From DAOVQB01 sp023128935 (GTDB taxonomy: Bacteria; Eisenbacteria; RBG-16-71-46; CAIMUX01; WJJG01), in assembly GCA_030628905.1 (NCBI GenBank), contig DAOVQB010000029.1, positions 1 through 31,914 on the forward strand: a stretch of 31,914 bases of DNA, read 5' to 3'. Under the pieces are notes generated by a model. It searched no databases. It saw only the letters and a list, made by a program, of their open reading frames with translations, and had not been told where the DNA came from. Both the position numbers and the translations under genes were made by a program. Shown here piece by piece: positions 17,441-24,757 of the stretch (the stretch's first letter is position 1; every line of letters begins with the position of its first letter).

Positions 17441-17480
17441 TCCTGTTCGGAGGAACAGTGTTCTGTTCGGAGGAACAGTG
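17441..17480. repeat. Two tandem 20-bp units, each a perfect CTGTTC/GAACAG dyad
   Basis: 17441-17460 and 17461-17480 differ at a single position. Each unit contains CTGTTC-GGAG-GAACAG, a perfect 6-bp inverted repeat with a 4-nt centre. The 20-bp period puts the two dyads on the same face of the helix. They lie just after the menA stop and 42 bp before the next start. They could be a double operator for a dimeric regulator, or two small hairpins with GGAG in the loop. Confidence 0.85.
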
Positions 17481-17521
17481 CAGGACTCTGATTGATTTGG
17501 GTTGGGTCAGGGGAGACGCTG

Positions 17522-18067
17522 ATGACTGCTGAGATTGGCGCGGAACAAGGTTCCCGCGAGGAGGTACCGCCTTCCAGGCGGACAATTATTGGAGTCATGG
17601 GATCATCGTCCTGCGACGAGCCCACCGCGGATAAAGCGCGACAGCTCGGCCATCTCTTGGCTAAATCGGGTTACGCCGTCCTCTGCGGAGGCGGCAGCGG
17701 CGTCATGGAGGCTGTCTCGCGCGGTGCCAGCGAGGCGGGTGGACTGACGATTGGAGTCCTCCCCGGCCGCAACGCGCAGGAGAGCCCGCCCAACCCTTTC
17801 ATCCAGATCCCGATATACTCGGGCATCTCCTACGCCAGGAATTTCGTCAACGTGCTCTCTTCCAGGGTGGTCGTAGCCGTCGCCGGCGCCCACGGCACCC
17901 TTTCAGAGATCGCCCTGGCTCTCGCATGCGACAAGCCAGTTGTTTTACTCGACTCTTGGCAGTTCGAGGTGCCTGGAGGGGTGCCTTCATCCCGCATCTA
18001 TCGCGCCGACAGTCCGGAGCACGCGGTTCGTCTCGTCAATGAACTCCTGGAGCCATCTTCAGAGTAA
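17522..18067 (+). CDS. LOG-like Rossmann-fold nucleotide-binding protein (TIGR00725 type)
   Basis: A 181-residue soluble protein of the SLOG/lysine-decarboxylase-like fold. The two signature loops are GGGSGVMEA (residues 56-64) and AGAHGTLSEI (121-130), which replaces the PGGxGTxxE of true LOG phosphoribohydrolases. The pattern matches the TIGR00725 group, whose biochemical role is unclear and which may bind or hydrolyse nucleotide-type ligands. ATG 17522 has a GGGGAG-type site about 8 nt upstream. The frame reaches back only to a TTG at 17492, overlapping the region next to the dyads. It could be co-transcribed with menA or controlled by the two dyads just upstream. Confidence 0.8.
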   Translation: MTAEIGAEQGSREEVPPSRRTIIGVMGSSSCDEPTADKARQLGHLLAKSGYAVLCGGGSGVMEAVSRGASEAGGLTIGVLPGRNAQESPPNPFIQIPIYSGISYARNFVNVLSSRVVVAVAGAHGTLSEIALALACDKPVVLLDSWQFEVPGGVPSSRIYRADSPEHAVRLVNELLEPSSE

Positions 18068-18090
18068 ATGCCGCTCGGATGTCAGACCTA

Positions 18091-18264
<174 letters not shown>

Positions 18265-18287
18265 CGGTTTCTGGCAGTTCTGAGCCG

Positions 18288-18317
18288 TTGCCAAGGCGAC
18301 CGGGACCTGTCTATACT
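18288..18317 (+). promoter_or_regulatory. Sigma70-type promoter of the four-gene membrane operon
   Basis: TTGCCA (18288-18293) and TATACT (18312-18317) each match five of six consensus positions and are separated by 18 bp. Transcription would start near 18324, giving a leader of about 125 nt before the ATG at 18450. The promoter lies directly after the pyrimidine tract. Confidence 0.6.
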
Positions 18318-18333
18318 CTCCGGCATGTTGTTT

Positions 18334-18418
18334 TAGCCCGCTTTTCTCATCGGGCATCGTCGCGGGGGCGGGTGAGATGCACGCCATGCAGCAGATGGCT
18401 GGCAAAAAGCGCGGGCTA
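18334..18418 (+). ncRNA. Potentially structured mRNA leader of the membrane operon
   Basis: TAGCCCGC (18334-18341) is complementary to GCGGGCTA (18411-18418). A further TTTT/AAAA pairing across a 2-nt bulge extends the stem. It encloses about 60 nt. A competing local hairpin, GCCCG (18336-18340) with CGGGC (18351-18355), uses the same 5' strand. Two mutually exclusive pairings in a leader suggest a switch-like element. No known riboswitch was recognised. Confidence 0.4.
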
Positions 18419-18449
18419 GACCAGTCGCGGATCTCCGGGAGGAAACGAC

Positions 18450-19238
18450 ATGCCGCCAGAGACCTGGTATGAACCAAGCCGAGTTGGCGCGCCGCTGGTT
18501 GTCCTCATCGTCTTTTCCTTCTTTGTCCTCCTTTTCATTGCGCTCTCGCGGCGGGGGCACTCGCTTTTCATTCGCAGGATCGCCGGCATCACGGCTATGG
18601 AAGAGGCGGTCGGACGGGCAACCGAGCTGGGCAAGAAAGTCCTCTACCTGCCGGGGGGAGGCACTCTGGATGATATCCAGACGATTGCGAGCCTAGCCGT
18701 CTTGCGCCATGTGGCGACACTGACCGCTGAGTACTCGGCCGAGCTGGATGTGCCCAACAAGGATCCATTGACCTTCGCCGCTGCCCGCGAGACCGTCCAG
18801 GAAGCGTACATGCAGGCCGGGAGGCCCGAACTCTTCACATCGGAAACCGTGCACTACGTAACCTACGACCAGTTCGCCTTCACCGCTTCGGTTACAGGGA
18901 TCATGGTGCGTGAGAGGCCCGCTGCCAACTTTCTGATCGGCGCCTTTCACGCCGAATCACTCCTCCTGGCCGAGACCGGGCAAACCGTAGGCGCCCTGCA
19001 AATCGCCGGCACAGCCGAGGTTTCGCAGCTCCCGTTCTTCGCCGTGGTGTGCGACTACACGCTCATGGGCGAGGAGCTCTTCGCCGCAGGGGCCTATCTT
19101 TCCGGAGAGCCCGCGATGCTCGGAAGCATCAAGGGCCAGGACTTCACAAAGGCGTGCATTATACTGTTCATGGTCCTGGGTATCGTCTTTGAGATCTTTG
19201 ACATCCACTGGTTCAGCGATTTTATGCATATCAACTGA
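18450..19238 (+). CDS. Membrane protein of unknown function, DUF6754-like (operon gene 1)
   Basis: 262 residues. There is one N-terminal transmembrane helix (about 13-34), then basic residues (SRRGHS, IRR) suggesting that what follows is cytoplasmic. A soluble alpha/beta domain follows (about 40-225; AMEEAVGRATELGKKVLYLP, ASVTGIMVRERPAANFLIGA), then LGSIKGQDFTK and a C-terminal helix (about 233-250). It resembles proteins annotated DUF6754, with no known function. GGAGG lies 7 nt before ATG 18450. It is the first of four co-directional membrane genes with short gaps, and its promoter and leader are visible upstream. No catalytic motif was recognised. Confidence 0.75.
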   Translation: MPPETWYEPSRVGAPLVVLIVFSFFVLLFIALSRRGHSLFIRRIAGITAMEEAVGRATELGKKVLYLPGGGTLDDIQTIASLAVLRHVATLTAEYSAELDVPNKDPLTFAAARETVQEAYMQAGRPELFTSETVHYVTYDQFAFTASVTGIMVRERPAANFLIGAFHAESLLLAETGQTVGALQIAGTAEVSQLPFFAVVCDYTLMGEELFAAGAYLSGEPAMLGSIKGQDFTKACIILFMVLGIVFEIFDIHWFSDFMHIN

Positions 19239-19319
19239 CCTAGATGAATGGACACTGGTTCGAGGAATCCGGCGCACAGCAAGATGAATCGATTGCCGAC
19301 GAAGGAGGCATAGGAGCAT

Positions 19320-20030
19320 ATGTTCTGGAAACTGCGGCTGCCGCTCTTTCTGACCTTTTTCGTAGGGCTAGTGCCGATCGTGACCTTCTTCCTCAGTGAG
19401 CGGGCTCCTTTCATTGGCCCCGCTATCCCCTTCGTCCGAGACAAGGTCGAACAGTACATGGTCATCATCGCCGGTTTCGCACTCCTGCTGGGAGTGGTCA
19501 ATGTCATCCAGGGCAATGTAAAGAAGATCGAAAGGCGCAAGCCAGGGTGGCCTTTCGCAGTAAGTCTGCTGGCAGGGCTCCTCGTGATGGGCACCTTCGG
19601 TGTCTTGAGCGCGTGGAGAGTGGGTCCCTTCCAGGGCCTTCTCTCCGCGCCAGATGGCAGCACCACGCCCTTCTATTGGATGACGCAGAGTCTCTTCAAC
19701 CCACTCCAGGCGGCCATGTTCAGCCTACTTGCATTCTACATCGCCTCGGCTGCCTTCCGCGCCTTCCGGGTGCGCAATATCGATGCAACCATCCTGATCG
19801 TAGCGGCATTCGTTGTCATGCTTGGGCGCACTCCCGTGGGTGAGTTTGTGTTCAGTTGGATCCCTGGGGGGAAACAATGGCTGCCCTCTGTCACTGAATG
19901 GATCATGGCCGTGCCCAACACCGCCGCGCAGCGGGGAATTATAATCGGGGCGGCGCTGGGGGCAGCAGCTCTATCCCTGCGCGTGATCTTGGGAATCGAG
20001 CGCTCCTATCTCGGGATCAGCAAGAAGTAG
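19320..20030 (+). CDS. Six-helix integral membrane protein, unknown function (operon gene 2)
   Basis: 236 residues, almost entirely membrane-embedded, with hydrophobic helices at about 6-25, 46-65, 80-100, 128-148, 158-175 and 207-226. A conserved-looking polar segment lies between helices 5 and 6 (GRTPVGEFVFSWIPGGKQW, then EWIMAVPNTAAQRG), including charged and aromatic residues that may line a functional site. No transporter or enzyme family was recognised. It starts at ATG 19320, with two Shine-Dalgarno-like sequences (AAGGAGG at 19302-19308 and AGGAG at 19312-19316). It lies 81 bp after gene 1 and 30 bp before gene 3. Confidence 0.75.
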   Translation: MFWKLRLPLFLTFFVGLVPIVTFFLSERAPFIGPAIPFVRDKVEQYMVIIAGFALLLGVVNVIQGNVKKIERRKPGWPFAVSLLAGLLVMGTFGVLSAWRVGPFQGLLSAPDGSTTPFYWMTQSLFNPLQAAMFSLLAFYIASAAFRAFRVRNIDATILIVAAFVVMLGRTPVGEFVFSWIPGGKQWLPSVTEWIMAVPNTAAQRGIIIGAALGAAALSLRVILGIERSYLGISKK

Positions 20031-20060
20031 CATGCGCATCGAACGCCTAGGAGGTTTTCT

Positions 20061-20939
20061 GTGGACCTCGAACGCTTAGTCAATGTGGATCGCAGGATTA
20101 TCTACGTGCTCATTGCCATCGGCACGACGCTCCCCATTCTCTTGCCGATCGGTTTCTCCGTGTCCACCACGCCTCCCGTCGAGCATATGTTCCAGAAGAT
20201 CGAAGACTGCGGCACCGATGATGCCGTGCTGATCTCTTTCGACTACGGCCCCACGACTGCGCCGGAGAATACTCCCATGGCAGAGGCCGTGTTGCGCCAC
20301 TGCTTCAGCCGCGGCGTGAATGTCATCGTGATCGCCCTCTTCCCCATTGGGGGCCTAACCATGGCAGGCGAGGTACTCACCAATGTCGTGGCCGAGTATC
20401 CGCACCTTCAGGAAGGAGTCGACTATGCCTTCCTCGGGTACAAGGATGGGGCCCAGGCGGCCATGAAGCAAATGGGGGTTGATTTCGCTGGCGTTTTTCC
20501 CTCTGACCAGAACGGTACTCCATTGCAACAGATCCCCCTGATGCGCAAGGTAAAGAACTATTATGACATCTCCCTGATCGCGAGTTTCTCAACCGGTGTG
20601 ATCGGAGAATGGTGGGCAAACCTGGTCAATGCCCAGTTCGGCACACCTGTCGCAGTCGGTTGTACAGCCGTCTCTGCTCCCAAGTATTATGCATATCTCG
20701 ATGCAGGGCAGATGATCGGCCTGTTGGGCGGGCTCAAGGGCGCTTCGGAATATGAGCGTCTCCTTCTCGACGGCTTTCCCGAACTCAATGCCATCTACTC
20801 TAAGGCGGGGTCCTACAATGCAATGAAGGGCATGGATGCTCAAACGGTTGATCACATAATCATCATGGTTTTCATTCTCTTTGGCAACGCTGTCTACTTC
20901 CTGATACGGCGTCGCGATAGAGGGCTCAATGCGGCTTGA
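20061..20939 (+). CDS. Membrane-anchored alpha/beta protein facing outside, unknown function (operon gene 3)
   Basis: 292 residues. A basic N-terminus (LERLVNVDRR) precedes a transmembrane helix (about 13-33). A large alpha/beta domain (about 38-265) follows, then a C-terminal helix (about 268-285) followed by RRRDR. By the positive-inside rule the domain is outside the cytoplasm. Features include DAVLISFDYGPTTAPEN, GVNVIVIALFPIGG, VDYAFLGYKDGAQAAMKQMG and AGQMIGLLGGLKGASEYERL. The last resembles LGSIKGQDFTK of gene 1, which suggests that the two domains are distant relatives. The start is GTG 20061, with AGGAGG 6 nt upstream. No enzyme motif was identified. Confidence 0.75.
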   Translation: MDLERLVNVDRRIIYVLIAIGTTLPILLPIGFSVSTTPPVEHMFQKIEDCGTDDAVLISFDYGPTTAPENTPMAEAVLRHCFSRGVNVIVIALFPIGGLTMAGEVLTNVVAEYPHLQEGVDYAFLGYKDGAQAAMKQMGVDFAGVFPSDQNGTPLQQIPLMRKVKNYYDISLIASFSTGVIGEWWANLVNAQFGTPVAVGCTAVSAPKYYAYLDAGQMIGLLGGLKGASEYERLLLDGFPELNAIYSKAGSYNAMKGMDAQTVDHIIIMVFILFGNAVYFLIRRRDRGLNAA

Positions 20940-20978
20940 TGCAGTTACAGAGACGAACCGGCCCGGCGGGAGGAACTG

Positions 20979-21611
20979 ATGGCAGACGCGATCGCAATCT
21001 GGCTTGGGGCCTTCATGACCCTGTGCATCTTCAGTTTCCTGTACAAGGACAACGCGTTCTTCCGGTTTGCCGAGAGCCTTTTCGCCGGCATCTCGCTCGG
21101 CTATTACATCGGGATCGTTGCGACCAATACACTCGGCCCCAATCTCTTCCACCCGCTCTTCACCAACTTTAGCGACAGGGCTGACCTGCTGATTCCGCTC
21201 CTGCTGGGATTGAACCTCTATACGCGCTACATCCCAAAGATCGCCTGGTTTGCCCGCATTTCCCTCGCCGTTTACATCGCCTACTACGTGGGCATCAACA
21301 TGGTCCAGAAGCTGCAGGGAGAGGTTGTCCCACAGGTGGGCAAAACGATCATGCACCCGATCGGCGGGAGCTTCACGCCCGTAGACAATCTGATCATGAT
21401 CGTCGGGGTGCTTTCGGTGTTGATTTACTTCTATTTCTCTGTCGAGCACAAGGGGGTCATTGGAGCGGTCTCGCGCGTCGGCATCTGGTTCCTCATGCTC
21501 GGCTTCGGGGCAGCATTCGGCTATACAGTCATGGGGCGCATATCGCTCCTCATCGGGCGCATGAACTACCTATTCATCGATCTAGTGAACGTCACATCGC
21601 AGGCGCTGTGA
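20979..21611 (+). CDS. Six-helix integral membrane protein, unknown function (operon gene 4)
   Basis: 210 residues with about six hydrophobic helices. A distinctive N-terminal segment, FSFLYKDNAFFRFAESLFAG, sits between the first two helices and has charged residues unusual for a loop. A later polar loop reads EVVPQVGKTIMHPIGGSFTPVD. I recall similar LYKDN-type membrane proteins of unknown function in other uncultivated bacteria, but cannot name a family. GGGAGG lies 5-6 nt before ATG 20979. The gene is 39 bp after gene 3 and closes the operon. Three 31-bp repeats begin at its stop codon. Confidence 0.75.
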   Translation: MADAIAIWLGAFMTLCIFSFLYKDNAFFRFAESLFAGISLGYYIGIVATNTLGPNLFHPLFTNFSDRADLLIPLLLGLNLYTRYIPKIAWFARISLAVYIAYYVGINMVQKLQGEVVPQVGKTIMHPIGGSFTPVDNLIMIVGVLSVLIYFYFSVEHKGVIGAVSRVGIWFLMLGFGAAFGYTVMGRISLLIGRMNYLFIDLVNVTSQAL

Positions 21612-21702
21612 GCAGCGACCATGCGAGATAGTCACGCTTTGAGCGGCGACCACACGAAGCAATCGCGCCTTGAGCGGCGGCCAAACGAGTCAGTCGCGTA
21701 TA
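21610..21702. repeat. 31-bp degenerate tandem repeat, three copies
   Basis: Units are at 21610-21640, 21641-21671 and 21672-21702. They share GAGCGGCGACCA-like starts, a CGA block in the middle and TCGCG ends. The array begins at the stop of operon gene 4 and ends within the TATAAT box upstream of the next gene. Confidence 0.75.
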
Positions 21703-21704
21703 AT
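21699..21704 (+). promoter_or_regulatory. Consensus -10 box (TATAAT) for the MFS/SpeE-like gene
   Basis: A perfect TATAAT lies 50 bp before the ATG at 21755. No good -35 element is present at 16-18 bp; the nearest TTGAGC (21670-21675) is 23 bp away. Expression may need an activator, possibly binding the adjacent 31-bp repeats. Confidence 0.5.
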
Positions 21705-21754
21705 GCGGCATTACGTGCAATCAGGTATCTAGGGCAACCTGAGTTGGAGGCGAT

Positions 21755-24700
21755 ATGGCCATCTCCGGCCCTTCACACGTACCAGCGGCTTCCCGTTTTC
21801 CCGTGCCGAGGCTCCTGGTCCTAAGCCTGTTCTTTTTCTCCGGCCTGAGCGGGCTCGTTTATGAGGTCGTCTGGGGGAGGATGTTCTCCCTGGTCTTGGG
21901 CACCACGGTCTACTCCATATCCACTGTCCTGAGCGTCTTCATGGGCGGCATGGCCCTGGGGAGCTGGCTCTGCGGCCGGCTGGTGGACCGTCCCGGAGCG
22001 AACGGACTGAGGATTTACGGCTACTTGGAGATAGGTGTGGGGATCTTCGCCCTCCTGCTGCCTGTCTTGATGGATCTCTCAGATGGGATCTTCCGGAGCG
22101 CCTGGCCACTGCTCTCCAACTCCTTCGTCGGGCAGATGGCCTTGCGGATCCTGCTGGCCGCTATGGTTCTTATCGTGCCAGCTACACTGATGGGCGGATC
22201 CCTCCCGGTCCTGAGCCGCTATTTAGTTCGCCGCCTGAACCAATCAGGCCCCGTAATCGGTACGCTCTATGCGATAAACACACTGGGGGCGGTGCTGGGG
22301 TGCCTGTTGGCCGGGTTCTTCTTTCTAGAGCACCTTGGTGTGCGTAACACTCTTCTTATCGCAGCGGTGATGAACTTCATCGTTGGCGGGGCTGCGATCT
22401 TTGCATCCGGGCGCTCGGCGCTTCCTCCCGTCCATGTTGACGAGCCTCCGGAAGCCGGGACCGTACGTCCCATCGCATACACGCCAAGACAGATCAGACT
22501 GGCGCTGATCCTCTTTGGGGTCTCCGGTTTCGCGGCACTGGCCCTGGAAGTGTGTTGGACGCGAAGCTTGCTCTACTTCGTCTCGGTCGACACTTGGGCC
22601 TTCTCCGCCATGCTGGCCGCTTTCCTCACCGGCATAGGTGTCGGGAGCCTGATCTTGGCCCCCCTGACCAACAAGATCCGCAACCCGCTGGCCGCACTGG
22701 GAGCCATTCAACTTATGGTGGGCGTGACCGCCGCTCTGAGCATTCCTCTCATGGCAGGCCTCTATGGTCTCTCCGATACGATCCCCACCGCGTCTGCAGA
22801 AGGGGCCACTCTCCTGGGACACCTGCGCTTCAAACTCCTCAATTCTTTTTTCATCATGCTGCTCCCTACGCTTCTCATGGGGGCTGCCTTTCCCCTTGTC
22901 AGCTCCATCTACGTGGCAGGCCGCAAGCAGGTGGGTCAAGGAGTGGGCACGCTGTACGCCTTGAACACGATGGGTGCGATTGCCGGCTCCCTGTTGGCAG
23001 GATTCCTGCTGATGCCGCTACTGGGCCTTCAGCGGAGCATCTTGCTCGTAGCCTCTCTTTACATGGCGGGGGGGCTCCTGCTTTTCGTGGCGGCCTTCCC
23101 TCAGGGTCTTCGCCGACCTCGGGCGGAGCTGACCTTCGCAGCCGGTGTGCTGGCGCTGGTCGTCTTGAATCTCACGTTTGCCGGTCAGCCTGTCATCCTG
23201 CTGACCCGTTACTTCCAGGAGCAGACCGGGCAGTTCCGCTTGCTCTACCTGCGTGAGGGGCCAGCTGCGTCACTAGCCGTTCTGGAGAAGTCAAATGGGA
23301 TCCGGCGAGTGAACATCAATGGCATCGACACGGCGTTCGACAACTATATGGATATGCAGGTGCACCGCATGCTCTCGCACCTGCCGCTCCTGCTTCATCC
23401 GGACCCACAGAAGGTACTGATCGTGGGCTTTGGTATGGGATCCACTGTTTGGGGATGCTGTCAGCACCCGGTCCAGCGGGTGGACGTGGTGGAATTACTG
23501 CGGGACGAAATAGAGACGGCGGCCTATTTCGAGAAGATCAACCATGGCGTAGTCCGACACCCCCGCTTCCGCTTCATCGAGGGGGACGGTCGCAATTACT
23601 TGCTTGGAACGAGGGAGATGTACGACATGATCTCCTTCAATGCCATTCACCCTCGCTTCTCGGCCGCCCTCTACACGAAGGATTTCTACGAGGTCTGTCG
23701 CAAGCGGATGACCCCCGACGGCGTGATCTGCGCCTGGATGACGCAGAACAGCATGACCGATGAAGAATGGCGCATGCTCTGCCGGAGCTTTATAGAGGTC
23801 TTCCCACACTCGACCCTGTGGTACTGCAATCCGCAGCACTTCTGTCTTATCGGCACCTTAAAGCCGATCCAGATCGATCTGGCAGACTGGCAGAAACGGA
23901 TGGCCCAGGAAGAGATACGAGCCGACCTGGCCGACTCCTATCTTGAAGATTACATGATCTTGGCCAGCAGATACATGCTGGGCCGCGCGACGCTCCAGGA
24001 GTATGTCGCTGACGCACCACTGAATACCGACGATCACCCCCTGATCGAGTTCGCCCGCGAGATGACTGATCAGGAGCGTCCAATCATCCTGCAGCTAGTG
24101 GAAATGAAAGAGAGCCTTATACCTATCATGACTGCGGGCCCGGACTCCGAGACGCTACGCCAACAGCTTGCCATCTATGAGGAATCCTCGCGCCACATGA
24201 TGGACGGGCAGATCGAGTTCTGGTACCCGACAAACCCGCTGAAGGCCGAGATCGCCTACCGCCGGGCGTTGCTCGCAGTGCCCGGGAATCAGGACGTGCT
24301 GCACCTCTTGGGTTTCTCCACCGTACGTGAGCAGAAAGCTCGCGCCGCACTTAGCGCGCGCCCTTCTCATCCTCCCTCCCTTGCCATTCTCGGGCGCATC
24401 CTCTTGAATCAGGGCCATCTCTCTGCAGCAGAGAAGCTGCTGGTGCGCGCTGTCCAGTTAGACCGCACGTATGTGCCGGCCCTGCGGAACTTGGGATTTC
24501 TTTATCTTATACAGGGCGATACAGAGAAGGCAGCAGGCCCCCTGTCAGCCGTAGCTCGCGCCACGGGCCGCAGCAAGCCTCAAGATCCCCGTGTCCTCTA
24601 CGCCCTGGGCATGGCCCTTTCACAGCAGGAGATGCAGGAGCAGGCGTTGAATCTCAAGCAAACCGCGATCCAACAGAACCGCTTGACAGTGGAATGGTAC

Positions 24701-24757
24701 GATCTCTTCCAGGCCACGATCACACAGATGGTCGAACTGCAGGATGAGGATTCCTAG
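21755..24757 (+). CDS. Fused MFS-like/spermidine synthase-like protein with C-terminal TPRs
   Basis: 1000 residues in three parts. Residues about 20-470 form a dozen or so membrane helices with the SpeE-associated MFS-like pattern (FFSGLSGLVYEVVWGRMFSL; GTLYALNTMGAIAGSLLAGF appears in similar form twice). Residues about 490-720 form a SAM-methyltransferase-like fold of the spermidine synthase family, with glycine loop VLIVGFGMGST (about 553) and EGDGRNYL. Where aminopropyltransferases carry a catalytic Asp (DSSDP-like), this protein reads SFNAIHP (about 627), so spermidine synthesis is unlikely. Residues about 800-1000 contain TPR-like helices. GGAGG lies 4 nt before ATG 21755. The real substrate is unknown. 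Its 3' end overlaps the decayed minus-strand gene by 38 bp. Confidence 0.88.
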   Translation: MAISGPSHVPAASRFPVPRLLVLSLFFFSGLSGLVYEVVWGRMFSLVLGTTVYSISTVLSVFMGGMALGSWLCGRLVDRPGANGLRIYGYLEIGVGIFALLLPVLMDLSDGIFRSAWPLLSNSFVGQMALRILLAAMVLIVPATLMGGSLPVLSRYLVRRLNQSGPVIGTLYAINTLGAVLGCLLAGFFFLEHLGVRNTLLIAAVMNFIVGGAAIFASGRSALPPVHVDEPPEAGTVRPIAYTPRQIRLALILFGVSGFAALALEVCWTRSLLYFVSVDTWAFSAMLAAFLTGIGVGSLILAPLTNKIRNPLAALGAIQLMVGVTAALSIPLMAGLYGLSDTIPTASAEGATLLGHLRFKLLNSFFIMLLPTLLMGAAFPLVSSIYVAGRKQVGQGVGTLYALNTMGAIAGSLLAGFLLMPLLGLQRSILLVASLYMAGGLLLFVAAFPQGLRRPRAELTFAAGVLALVVLNLTFAGQPVILLTRYFQEQTGQFRLLYLREGPAASLAVLEKSNGIRRVNINGIDTAFDNYMDMQVHRMLSHLPLLLHPDPQKVLIVGFGMGSTVWGCCQHPVQRVDVVELLRDEIETAAYFEKINHGVVRHPRFRFIEGDGRNYLLGTREMYDMISFNAIHPRFSAALYTKDFYEVCRKRMTPDGVICAWMTQNSMTDEEWRMLCRSFIEVFPHSTLWYCNPQHFCLIGTLKPIQIDLADWQKRMAQEEIRADLADSYLEDYMILASRYMLGRATLQEYVADAPLNTDDHPLIEFAREMTDQERPIILQLVEMKESLIPIMTAGPDSETLRQQLAIYEESSRHMMDGQIEFWYPTNPLKAEIAYRRALLAVPGNQDVLHLLGFSTVREQKARAALSARPSHPPSLAILGRILLNQGHLSAAEKLLVRAVQLDRTYVPALRNLGFLYLIQGDTEKAAGPLSAVARATGRSKPQDPRVLYALGMALSQQEMQEQALNLKQTAIQQNRLTVEWYDLFQATITQMVELQDEDS

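Noticed and set aside
17492..17521. TTG start for the LOG-like protein
   Set aside because: ATG 17522 has a better ribosome binding site, and homology begins well after it.
21755..24757. Annotation as a spermidine synthase (speE)
   Set aside because: The catalytic aspartate region is replaced, so naming it speE would overstate the evidence.
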